Shown here: piece after piece, positions 1-6,574 of the stretch
How the letters are laid out: each line of letters begins with the position of its first letter
How positions within the stretch are numbered: the first letter of the stretch is position 1
NCBI GenBank assembly: GCA_002469975.1
Contig: DKMG01000024.1
Location: 1-21,899, forward strand
DNA from: Proteobacteria bacterium UBA7420
GTDB lineage: Bacteria > Pseudomonadota > Gammaproteobacteria > Magnimaribacterales > D2472
DNA length: 21,899 bases
Direction: 5' to 3'
The notes under the pieces: model-generated
What the model was told of the DNA's origin: nothing
Seen by the model: only the letters and a program-made list of their open reading frames with translations
The model's database searches: none
Program-made: the position numbers and the translations under genes

Positions 1-34
1 GAGGTCGGCGGTTCGATCCCGCCTAGCTCCACCA
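1..34 (+). tRNA. tRNA-Ala, 3' part only (window starts inside the gene)
   Basis: The first 34 bases hold the end of the variable loop, a T-arm with stem GGCGG/CCGCC around TTCGATC, the acceptor strand TAGCTCC and an encoded ACCA end. This matches the 3' third of gammaproteobacterial tRNA-Ala, whose 5' acceptor strand is GGGGCTA. The anticodon lies outside the window, so the isoacceptor is unknown. No 5S or 23S rRNA follows, so it is not shown to be part of an rRNA operon. Confidence 0.85.
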
Positions 35-38
35 CTCA

Positions 39-51
39 TCACACCATGTGA
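39..51 (+). other. Short hairpin just after tRNA-Ala
   Basis: TCACA (39-43) and TGTGA (47-51) are perfect inverted arms around a 3-base loop, 4 bases after the tRNA CCA end. There is no T-run, so it is a poor intrinsic terminator. It may be a 3' processing or weak stop structure, or chance. Confidence 0.25.
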
Positions 52-72
52 ATTTATTAAAGATAAGTTTGC

Positions 73-84
73 TATAGTGTTGCT
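73..84 (+). promoter_or_regulatory. Possible leaderless promoter (-10 TATAGT) of the LOG gene
   Basis: TATAGT (73-78) is followed by exactly six bases and then the ATG at 85, with no purine-rich Shine-Dalgarno sequence. Transcription would begin at or next to the start codon. No clear -35 box is seen. The same spacing recurs upstream of the genes starting at 2149 and 5376. Confidence 0.4.
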
Positions 85-852
85 ATGAAAAAACCCATAG
101 ATAAAGAAACTCCATCAATAGAAAAGGCTTTCAAAAATTTAGATTTTTTAACCAGCAAGGATGCGCGTCCTCTAAGAATTTTATCTGAATACCTTTACCC
201 TAAATTGCAACTTGAAGAACAAAAAGTTAAAGACACCATAGTAATTTTTGGATCAGCAAGAGCGCCATCTCCAGAAGATCTGGGTGGAGAAGAAAGGCTC
301 AGTAAAAATACTAAATTAGCTGAGTACTACGATGCTACAAGAGAGCTCTCAAGAAAATTAACAGAATGGTCTATGAGTCTAGAAGATGAGGTACAAAAAT
401 ATGTTGTTTGCTCTGGTGGAGGCCCAGGCATTATGATTGCAGCCAACAGAGGAGCAAGTGATGCCGGAGGCAAAAGCATGGCCCTTAGGATATCTCTGCC
501 TTTTGAAAATATTCCCAATCCATATGTGACACCAGAGTTAGACTTTGAATTTCATTACTTTTTTACAAGAAAATTTTGGTTCATCTATCCAGCAAAAGCT
601 CTGGTAATAATGCCCGGAGGTTTTGGGACCATGGACGAATTTTTTGAAATCCTTACGCTTATTCAAACTGAAAAAATTACAAAAAATTTACCTATAGTTC
701 TATTTGGAAAAGAGTTTTGGAGCAAGCTAATTAATTTTGAAAGCTTGGTTGAATTTGGAACAATAGATAGAAAAGACCTAGACTTGTTTTTTGTTACCAG
801 TAGTGTTGATGAAGCTTTTGATCATATTGCATCAAGACTTCATCCCGAATAA
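85..852 (+). CDS. LOG-family nucleotide 5'-monophosphate phosphoribohydrolase-like protein
   Basis: This 255-aa protein has the Rossmann-type fold signature of the LOG family (formerly annotated 'lysine decarboxylase'). GSARAP at about residues 56-61 and SGGGPGIM at about 110-117 form the nucleotide site. PGGFGT with E185 (177-185) is the diagnostic PGGxGTxxE motif. Known members cleave nucleoside 5'-monophosphates to base plus ribose 5-phosphate (cytokinin activation in plants, nucleotide salvage or clean-up in bacteria such as PpnN). The N-terminal extension of about 50 residues before the core makes it longer than the compact ~190-aa LOG proteins. It is probably cytosolic. It lies 50 bp after the tRNA and is the first gene of a loosely spaced plus-strand run. 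The ATG has no Shine-Dalgarno but sits six bases from a TATAGT box. The family call is firm; the substrate is not known. Confidence 0.88.
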   Translation: MKKPIDKETPSIEKAFKNLDFLTSKDARPLRILSEYLYPKLQLEEQKVKDTIVIFGSARAPSPEDLGGEERLSKNTKLAEYYDATRELSRKLTEWSMSLEDEVQKYVVCSGGGPGIMIAANRGASDAGGKSMALRISLPFENIPNPYVTPELDFEFHYFFTRKFWFIYPAKALVIMPGGFGTMDEFFEILTLIQTEKITKNLPIVLFGKEFWSKLINFESLVEFGTIDRKDLDLFFVTSSVDEAFDHIASRLHPE

Positions 853-900
853 CCTAGCTAAAAAAGAGCTAACCGATAATTTTTACAGGAGAATAGTTTG

Positions 901-1443
901 ATGGAATACACAGAATACTATGAATTATTTAAGCAATATCCTGAGTCTGAGGTAGAGCATGACACCCACAAAGAAGGTTTTAATGGAAAGCGAAACATTG
1001 ATCTAGAACAGGCCATTACTGAATTAGTGGGAAAAGATAACACCTTATTTTTTTACAAAGAAAGACCTTTTCACTTCTCAATGCTGCTTTTAAATAAACA
1101 ATATGCTGATTTAGATTTCTGGGTTTGTACCACTCATGCTTTGCATGATGTCAGTGAACACAAGCAAGGCTTGTTAGAGGATGGTGACTACCGCCTATAT
1201 TTTGATGGTGCGGAGGGACCGATAGAAGAGGGAGAGGAGCAGGGCTATCTATGTGATCTTCCCCTTAATGTTAGAAACGGCCACTTTGATATTGATGAGT
1301 TTGAGCAAATACTCGATGAGATTATGACTTTTGAAGGGGCTTTAGAAGAGACCTACTTTATTGAAGAGCTCATTGATCATGGAAGGACTTACACAGAAGA
1401 TGGGGAAACGTTTAAAGTGTTAGATTGCTCTCATAACAATTAG
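901..1443 (+). CDS. Unrecognised acidic cytosolic protein (180 aa)
   Basis: I do not recognise this family. From the ATG at 901 the protein has 180 residues, about 43 of them Asp/Glu against about 13 Lys/Arg, so it is strongly acidic. It has no signal peptide or membrane segment. The first half is rich in aromatic residues; the acidic C-terminal half includes an EEGEE run and a DIDEFEQILDEI helix-like stretch. Coding is supported by a good Shine-Dalgarno, AGGAG at 887-891. A TTG at 898 is also in frame, six bases after the AGGAG, and may be used; I prefer ATG 901, nine bases after it. The gene follows the LOG gene by 48 bp and may share its transcript. The acidity and lack of membrane parts would fit a small binding or inhibitor protein, but no function can be assigned. 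Confidence 0.75.
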   Translation: MEYTEYYELFKQYPESEVEHDTHKEGFNGKRNIDLEQAITELVGKDNTLFFYKERPFHFSMLLLNKQYADLDFWVCTTHALHDVSEHKQGLLEDGDYRLYFDGAEGPIEEGEEQGYLCDLPLNVRNGHFDIDEFEQILDEIMTFEGALEETYFIEELIDHGRTYTEDGETFKVLDCSHNN

Positions 1444-1491
1444 AGCTTAGGAATACCTTTTTTGAACAAACAATAGTTACAAGTAAAAGCT

Positions 1492-2082
1492 ATGACAATT
1501 ACCAGAAATATTTTGATTACATTTGCTGTTTATGTCTTCTCATATTGGTTATGGAGAGCCCTGATACTTTCTCCAATAACTGCCATTGATGATCTAGGCA
1601 GTCTAATATTTCTTCCTCACGGAATAAGGCTTTTATCCGTTATTCTGTTTGGATGGGTTGGTGTTATTGGTTCTTTGCTGGGCGCATTATTTTCTCCATA
1701 CATCGTTCTCATGAATGCTGAACCACTTTCAATCTATGATTTTGGTGAAACATGTGCCGGTGCTTTGGCACCTATCTTGAGCATCTTCATTCTGCGATGG
1801 GTAGGCTTATGGAATCATGCCTTCAATTCAAAGCAAATATTTAAAGCATTGAGTCTGAAATTATTGATGTTGGTTATTTTTCTATCAAGTTTTCTTAATG
1901 CTTTTTCAAGCAATCTCATTACAGCTGCTAATGCTGAAGTTGAGTTTCGATCTCCAGTAGCCATAGTCAATTTTCTTATTGGAGATATAGTTGGTGCACT
2001 AATAGTTATTATGCTGGCAATCATGGTAAGTACCGGCTTCAATCGCTATAAAAAAGTCCTGAGCTCAAGCAATAAAACATAA
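1492..2082 (+). CDS. MASE1-like integral membrane protein without an output domain
   Basis: This 196-aa polytopic protein has hydrophobic segments at about residues 5-25, 38-70, 85-105, 118-142 and 155-182, ending in a short basic tail. The block LPHGIRLLSVILFGWVG and the late IGDIVGALIV resemble the (W)PPNGIALA and WLGDxxGxLL signatures of MASE1. MASE1 is an inner-membrane sensory domain normally fused to GGDEF, EAL or histidine-kinase modules. Here the protein stops after the membrane part, so it could be a stand-alone sensor, a partner subunit or a transporter-like relative. It starts 48 bp after the acidic protein; no strong Shine-Dalgarno is visible. The membrane location is secure; the MASE1 assignment rests on short motif similarity read by eye. 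Confidence 0.6.
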   Translation: MTITRNILITFAVYVFSYWLWRALILSPITAIDDLGSLIFLPHGIRLLSVILFGWVGVIGSLLGALFSPYIVLMNAEPLSIYDFGETCAGALAPILSIFILRWVGLWNHAFNSKQIFKALSLKLLMLVIFLSSFLNAFSSNLITAANAEVEFRSPVAIVNFLIGDIVGALIVIMLAIMVSTGFNRYKKVLSSSNKT

Positions 2083-2097
2083 CTTATAGTTATAAGT
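2082..2097. repeat. Inverted repeat upstream of alanine dehydrogenase (first)
   Basis: ACTTATA (2082-2088) and TATAAGT (2091-2097) are perfect 7-bp arms separated by GT. The element begins on the last base of the preceding stop codon and lies about 40 bp upstream of the ald -10 box. It could be an operator half or a short RNA hairpin; AT-rich chance similarity is possible. Confidence 0.45.
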
Positions 2098-2114
2098 AAA
2101 TAATATATATTTAC
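2096..2114. repeat. Inverted repeat upstream of alanine dehydrogenase (second)
   Basis: GTAAATA (2096-2102) and TATTTAC (2108-2114) are perfect 7-bp arms around a 5-bp ATATA spacer. The element shares its first two bases with the preceding repeat. Two tandem dyads in the -24 to -55 region relative to the -10 box are placed as expected for an activator or repressor. Lrp/AsnC-family control of alanine dehydrogenase is known in other bacteria, but the binding protein here is not identified. Confidence 0.45.
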
Positions 2115-2136
2115 CTATTACCAGTGTTTTTTTTGG

Positions 2137-2148
2137 TATATTAGCGCC
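2137..2148 (+). promoter_or_regulatory. Possible leaderless promoter (-10 TATATT) of ald
   Basis: TATATT (2137-2142) is followed by AGCGCC and then ATG at 2149, with no Shine-Dalgarno. As at 73-84, the six-base gap suggests transcription starting at the start codon. No convincing -35 is present at 17 bp, which would fit activator dependence through the dyads just upstream. Confidence 0.45.
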
Positions 2149-3252
2149 ATGAATATTGGCGTTCCATCTGAGATTAAAAACCATGAATACAGGGTTGGTC
2201 TGACTCCTGAATCTGTTAAAGCCTTAAAAGCTGCAAATCATAATATTTTTATTCAACGAGATGCTGGTGCAGCCATCGGATTTTTAGATGCTGATTACAT
2301 AGAATCTGGAGCTCAAATATTAGATAGTGCAAAAGATGTCTTTGCTGCCTCGGAATTAATTATTAAAGTCAAAGAGCCTATGCCATCTGAGCTTAGCTAC
2401 CTTAACTCTTCGCATACCTTATTCACATACCTACATTTAGCAGGTGATCCAAAGCAAGCACATGCATTACTGCAAACAGGTGTGACCGGTATTGCATATG
2501 AAACAGTGACCAGTGAATCAGGAGCATTGCCGCTGCTCTCTCCAATGAGTGCTATTGCAGGCCAGTTAAGCATTGTGGTGGGTTCATACCATTTACTGAA
2601 GCCAAACAAGGGCCGTGGCACATTGCTAGGAGCTTTTGGTGATCTAGCTCCTAGAGTTGTAACCGTTATTGGGGCGGGTGTTGCAGGTACTGCAGCTATT
2701 CAAAAAGCAATTGAAAATAATGCGCATGTAAAAATTATTGATTTATCCCAGGGTCGATTAGATGAATTACAAGAAATTTATGGCTTAAAGAACATTGAAT
2801 ATATTCTTTCCTCCAACGAATCTATTGCTGACGCCTTGCCTGTATCTGATTTGGTCATTGGATCAGTTTACGTGGTGGGGAAGCAAGCGCCAAAAGTTGT
2901 GAGTGCTGAAATGTTAAAACATATGACGCCAGGAACAGTCATGGTGGATATCTCCATTGATCAGGGTGGATGCTTTGAAACCAGCCAACCTACGAATCAT
3001 GACAAACCAACTTTTATCAAGGATGGCATAGTGCACTATTGCGTGACAAATATGCCGGGAGCCGTGCCCTTAACTGCTACTTCGGCTTTGAATAAGGTGA
3101 CCCTTCCATTTATTCTCGATCTTGCTAACAAAGGCGTTGAAACAGCGCTAAATGACGATGAGCATCTCCGCAATGGTTTGAATATTCAGGACGGAGAAGT
3201 GAAGCATTCAGCTGTAAAAGAAGCCTTGCTAGCTGATCACTTCAAGCTCTAG
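2149..3252 (+). CDS. ald: Alanine dehydrogenase
   Basis: This 367-aa protein is full length for the family (about 370) and catalyses NAD-dependent interconversion of L-alanine with pyruvate plus ammonia in the cytosol. The N-terminus GVPSEIKNHEYRVGLTP is typical, with the pyruvate-binding Arg15. The catalytic Lys75 (KVKEP) and His96 (YLHLAGD) are at the expected places. The NAD-binding Rossmann loop VIGAGVAG is near residues 173-180, and VDISIDQGGCFETS follows near 265-278. There is no Shine-Dalgarno; the ATG is six bases after a TATATT box, and the upstream gap of 66 bp carries two inverted repeats. Its 3' end overlaps the convergent flavoenzyme gene by 24 bp, leaving no room for a separate terminator between them. 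It would supply pyruvate and ammonium from alanine, or make alanine from them. Confidence 0.96.
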   Translation: MNIGVPSEIKNHEYRVGLTPESVKALKAANHNIFIQRDAGAAIGFLDADYIESGAQILDSAKDVFAASELIIKVKEPMPSELSYLNSSHTLFTYLHLAGDPKQAHALLQTGVTGIAYETVTSESGALPLLSPMSAIAGQLSIVVGSYHLLKPNKGRGTLLGAFGDLAPRVVTVIGAGVAGTAAIQKAIENNAHVKIIDLSQGRLDELQEIYGLKNIEYILSSNESIADALPVSDLVIGSVYVVGKQAPKVVSAEMLKHMTPGTVMVDISIDQGGCFETSQPTNHDKPTFIKDGIVHYCVTNMPGAVPLTATSALNKVTLPFILDLANKGVETALNDDEHLRNGLNIQDGEVKHSAVKEALLADHFKL

Positions 3253-5376
3253 TACTGTCTTCCTTGCATCAGAAATGGCCCCATGTATGTAACCTATCGA
3301 GGTGCAATCCCCGATAGAGCTGGTGGGAATGCCTTGAGCTTTTATTTCATTTGATAGCGATAAATTTGGGTTTGCACCCATGGCAATAATGACCTGATCC
3401 GCCTTGCCTAAATGTTCTTTTTCAGAATGCTCATAGCGCACTCCATCCCTTGTTATTTCTTTGATAGTTACTTGAGTTAATAATTCTGCCCCGTGCTCTT
3501 TAAGTAGATGAACCACCCTTGATCTCCTTACGATGCTTAGGTTTGGACCTAAGGAAGACGATGGCTCGAGCACTTTTACAGTCCTGCCTCGCTCGATTAA
3601 AAATTCTGCAAGCTCCAAGCCAACCAAATCTCCACCAATAATAATAATATTTTTCGACAGAGGCATCCAAATTTTACTTAGCAATGTGAGAACCGGAATA
3701 TGTCTTAGCAGCTGACTAGCCACCCCAATCTTTAAAACTAATTGTTGAAATAGCGAGAGTTTTTTAATTGCCACCGAATCGGATCCAAACAATAAACCTC
3801 TTAGCTGCTCACCATCAAAAACGTGCTTCAATTCTTTGCCAGGTATTTCCGGCGCATCCCTTTTTGCTCCAACCGCTACTATCACATAATCAGGTTTATG
3901 ATTGGCAATCATTTGGCTGGTTGCCATGGTGGATGTTTTTATTGGAACTTTTAAGTCTTTTAATGCATTGCCTAGAAAAGTAATCAACTGGCCATTGGGT
4001 CCATAAGCTAGTGCAGCAACCCTTAAAGTGCCCCCAATGTCTTTATCTTTCTCCCAAATCTCAACTTCATGCCCCTTTACAGCAAGCAATCTGGCTGCCT
4101 CCATACCACCAGGTCCTGCTCCAATAACTAGAATTTTTTTCCGATTACCATCAGTGCATATAATATTTTCATTTAAATGTTCATTCCCTAGCTGAGAATT
4201 AACCGCGCACATCATGGGCTGGTTAATAAAGATTTGACTGACGCATACATAGCAATAAATACAAGGCCTGATTAAATCTTCTTGGCCAGCCACTACCTTA
4301 TTGGGTAGGGTTGGATCTGCCAACACCTTTCTTCCCATGGCCATAAAATCAAAATCATGATTTTTCAAGCCTCGCTCAGCAATATTCAATTCAATTCTAC
4401 CCACTGCAATAATAGGAATGGAGACAGCTTGTTTGGCCATTTTTGCAAATTGTAAAAAACCTCCTGGTTCATGCACCAAGGGAGCTTCTGTAAATGCTAT
4501 GCCTTTGCTTGTATTTCCGTATGCACTGATATCCAATGCATCAGCTCCCGCCTGCTCTGCAAGCTTGGCGGTAATAATAAAATCTTCTGGCACTATCCCA
4601 CCATCAATTCTGTATTCATTGGCATCTAATCTCACAAGAACAGGAAAATCATTAGAGAGCTCTTTTTTGATTGCAGTAATAATTTCTATTAGGAGGCGGG
4701 CTCTATTTTCAACGCTGCCACCGTATTGATCTGTTCTTACATTAACAGCTGGAGATAAAAAACTAGAAATAAGGTATCCATGCCCTGCATGAATTTCCAC
4801 AGCATCAAAATTAGATTTTTTAGCCCTGACAGCGGCCTTCACAAAGTGCTGAATCTCATCTTGAATTTCAGTTATAGTTAATTCATGGTATCTCGGACCT
4901 TTTCCATCCGGCCCTCCAGCTTTTATAAAATTCATAATTTCATCTTGGGTGAGCAATCCAAACATATCACTGCGCTCTGATTTAGGAATCGATGGAACTG
5001 GTATGGGGCGTCCAGCAATAGTATCTTCTTGGGCTATTTTTCCACTGTGATTAAGTTGAGCTGCAACCTTGGCACCATGCTTATGAATCCTGGCTGTTAA
5101 GGATTGAAGATTTGGAATAAATTTATCTTGTGAATATCCCAGCATAAATGGCATGGAGGCTCCGGCGGGCCAACTTACAGCAGACGTTTCTAGGATAATT
5201 AATCCAAGACCACCGCGAGATCTTTCTTCGTAATAAGCTTCAAGTTGTTCAGTTGTTTTGCCGTCTTTGCCAGCAAAATTAGATCCCATGGCAGCCATCA
5301 CCATTCTATTTTTTAATTTCAAATTTCCAATAGATCCTGGAGATGAAAGCAATGGACGTTTTGTAGTATTTTTCAT
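3229..5376 (-). CDS. NADH:flavin oxidoreductase / enoate reductase, OYE plus FAD domains (FadH/BaiCD-like)
   Basis: This 715-aa protein has the two-part layout of 2,4-dienoyl-CoA reductase and BaiCD/BaiH-type enzymes. The N-terminal FMN TIM barrel (residues 1-370) carries HAGHGYL at 196-202 and the DQYGGSVENRARL block at 216-228. Four cysteines follow for a 4Fe-4S cluster (C372, C375, C378, C390). The C-terminal FAD/NAD(P) half has GAGPGG at 419-424, a second GGDLVGLE Rossmann loop near 590 and an IGDC motif near the end. Electrons pass from NAD(P)H through FAD and Fe-S to FMN, which reduces an activated C=C bond. The cysteine spacing is C-x2-C-x2-C-x11-C, one residue shorter than FadH. Around residues 525-575 is an extra hydrophobic stretch. 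The gene is divergent from the SnoaL-like gene and overlaps the end of ald by 24 bp. The neighbours favour a cyclic enone or steroid-like substrate over fatty acids, but this is inference. Confidence 0.9.
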   Translation of the reverse strand: MKNTTKRPLLSSPGSIGNLKLKNRMVMAAMGSNFAGKDGKTTEQLEAYYEERSRGGLGLIILETSAVSWPAGASMPFMLGYSQDKFIPNLQSLTARIHKHGAKVAAQLNHSGKIAQEDTIAGRPIPVPSIPKSERSDMFGLLTQDEIMNFIKAGGPDGKGPRYHELTITEIQDEIQHFVKAAVRAKKSNFDAVEIHAGHGYLISSFLSPAVNVRTDQYGGSVENRARLLIEIITAIKKELSNDFPVLVRLDANEYRIDGGIVPEDFIITAKLAEQAGADALDISAYGNTSKGIAFTEAPLVHEPGGFLQFAKMAKQAVSIPIIAVGRIELNIAERGLKNHDFDFMAMGRKVLADPTLPNKVVAGQEDLIRPCIYCYVCVSQIFINQPMMCAVNSQLGNEHLNENIICTDGNRKKILVIGAGPGGMEAARLLAVKGHEVEIWEKDKDIGGTLRVAALAYGPNGQLITFLGNALKDLKVPIKTSTMATSQMIANHKPDYVIVAVGAKRDAPEIPGKELKHVFDGEQLRGLLFGSDSVAIKKLSLFQQLVLKIGVASQLLRHIPVLTLLSKIWMPLSKNIIIIGGDLVGLELAEFLIERGRTVKVLEPSSSLGPNLSIVRRSRVVHLLKEHGAELLTQVTIKEITRDGVRYEHSEKEHLGKADQVIIAMGANPNLSLSNEIKAQGIPTSSIGDCTSIGYIHGAISDARKTVLELEVIS

Positions 5377-5388
5377 TAATTAATTATC
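5377..5388 (-). promoter_or_regulatory. Possible leaderless promoter (-10 GATAAT) of the enoate reductase gene
   Basis: Read on the minus strand, GATAAT (5388-5383) is followed by TAATTA and then the ATG at 5376. The six-base gap and lack of a Shine-Dalgarno match the arrangement at the LOG and ald genes. Confidence 0.4.
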
Positions 5389-5413
5389 TTAAATAAAAAT
5401 TATAATTTATATT

Positions 5414-5425
5414 AATTTATAAATT
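5414..5425. repeat. 12-bp perfect palindrome in the divergent promoter region
   Basis: AATTTATAAATT reads the same on both strands. It lies in the 67-bp, extremely AT-rich space between the divergent enoate reductase and SnoaL-like genes. Its half AATTTATA recurs in the inverted repeat at 7719-7748. It may be an operator or simply low-complexity sequence. Confidence 0.3.
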
Positions 5426-5443
5426 CTTTTAACCAGGGTAAGT

Positions 5444-5986
5444 ATGGGCGATGTAGATAGTAAAATTCAAGAGATCATCGACAAGGAGGCTATTAGAGAA
5501 TTAGTTCACATCTATTGCAGGGCGGCAGATCGTCATGATCATGTATTGATGAGAAAACTTTATCATGAAGATGCATATGATGATCATGGCTCTTTTTTTA
5601 AAGGGAAGGCAATGGAGTTCATTGATATGCTTCCTGAGATACAAAAATCTATGGGGATACTTCATCACAACGTTACAACTCATAACATCAAGATGGCAGG
5701 CAATAAGGCAGAGGGTGAAACCTATATCATTGCTTTTCATCAGGTTCTTTCGGACTCAGGCGCTTACGATGTATTGATTGGTGGCAGATATTTTGATGAG
5801 TATGAAAAAAGAGAGGGTATTTGGAAATTTTCTAGCAGGGCTGTTGATGCAGATTGGGCGTATGTTAAAGATCCTTCTCAAGTCAATTTAGCTCACCCTA
5901 TGATTGAAGGCGCAAATCTTGGTAGACCTGACAATACAGACCCATCTTATAAATACTTAAAATCCTTTCGGAGAGAGGAGCGATAA
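5444..5986 (+). CDS. SnoaL/NTF2-like protein (BaiE-type fold)
   Basis: This 180-aa single-domain protein begins IDKEAIRELVHIYCRAADRH, typical of SnoaL-like (NTF2 superfamily) proteins, followed by LYHEDAYDDHG near residues 39-48 and a later region with H74/H75. In this superfamily Tyr, Asp and His of the cone-shaped pocket catalyse dehydration, isomerisation or cyclisation of polyketides and steroids. Bile acid 7-alpha-dehydratase BaiE is one example; Y24, D32 and H75 are candidate equivalents here, unproven. Some members only bind ligands. A partial Shine-Dalgarno (AGGG, 5435-5438) precedes the ATG. It is divergent from the enoate reductase, and its TAA abuts the thymidine kinase stop on the other strand with no base between. 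The context suggests a step on a cyclic substrate. Confidence 0.8.
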   Translation: MGDVDSKIQEIIDKEAIRELVHIYCRAADRHDHVLMRKLYHEDAYDDHGSFFKGKAMEFIDMLPEIQKSMGILHHNVTTHNIKMAGNKAEGETYIIAFHQVLSDSGAYDVLIGGRYFDEYEKREGIWKFSSRAVDADWAYVKDPSQVNLAHPMIEGANLGRPDNTDPSYKYLKSFRREER

Positions 5987-6568
5987 TTAAATTAACTGAG
6001 TTAGCTCTCTGAAATGTTTCCGGCAAAAAACTTTGTAAGTATCATTACCACCAATTTTTATCTGATCTCCGTCTGTAACAACTTTACCATTTTCATCCAA
6101 TCGCACCACCATGATCGCCTTTCTGCCGCAATCACATACAGTTTTTAGCTCTATTAAGTTGTCTGCTAGAGCTAAAAGCTCAGCACTACCTGCAAATAAC
6201 TGCCCCTGAAAATCAGTCCTTATTCCGTAGCACATTGCTGGAATATTAAGCTCATCGCTAATTTTACAAATCTGTTGTATTTGCTCTTTGGTTAAAAACT
6301 GAGCCTCATCAATCAAGATGCAGTGAACGGGCTTCTTGATCTTTTCTAGAGACACAAAATTATAAAAATTAAAATCAGTCGATACTGAATGAGCAATAGC
6401 TGTCAGCCCAATGCGAGAGTGAATCTCATTATTGCTGCTTGCTGCATCTACTTCTGGGAGGAACAACAAAGTTTCCATCCCTCTTTCTTGGTAGTTATAG
6501 TTTGACTGAAGCAGGGCAGTTGATTTACCTGCATTCATGGTTGAATAAAAAAAGTGAACTTTTGCCAA
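5987..6568 (-). CDS. tdk: Thymidine kinase (type II), TTG start
   Basis: This 193-aa enzyme phosphorylates thymidine to dTMP with ATP (pyrimidine salvage, cytosol). The P-loop covers residues 9-17 (STMNAGKST), the Walker B-like DEAQF is at 87-91, and the structural zinc ligands are C145, C147, C182 and H185, all as in E. coli Tdk. The C-terminal tail is about a dozen residues shorter than in E. coli. The start is TTG at 6568-6566: the protein aligns from the first residue (MAKVHFFYSTMNAGKS) and no ATG is available before the P-loop. The start lies six bases after the Rieske oxygenase stop, so translation is probably coupled to that gene. This is an odd partner for a salvage enzyme and may only reflect a compact genome. 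Confidence 0.95.
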   Translation of the reverse strand: MAKVHFFYSTMNAGKSTALLQSNYNYQERGMETLLFLPEVDAASSNNEIHSRIGLTAIAHSVSTDFNFYNFVSLEKIKKPVHCILIDEAQFLTKEQIQQICKISDELNIPAMCYGIRTDFQGQLFAGSAELLALADNLIELKTVCDCGRKAIMVVRLDENGKVVTDGDQIKIGGNDTYKVFCRKHFRELTQLI

Positions 6569-6574
6569 TGATCT

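Noticed and set aside
1..84. tRNA-Ala edge as an integration (att) site of a genomic island
   Set aside because: No integrase, no repeat of the tRNA 3' end elsewhere in the window and no change in base composition was seen.
853..880. TAGCT / AGCTA hairpin after the LOG gene as a terminator
   Set aside because: Five-bp AT-rich stem with no T-run directly after it; too weak to call.
4418..4729. 103-codon plus-strand open frame inside the enoate reductase gene
   Set aside because: It lies opposite a clear 715-aa coding sequence with conserved motifs and shows no motif of its own.
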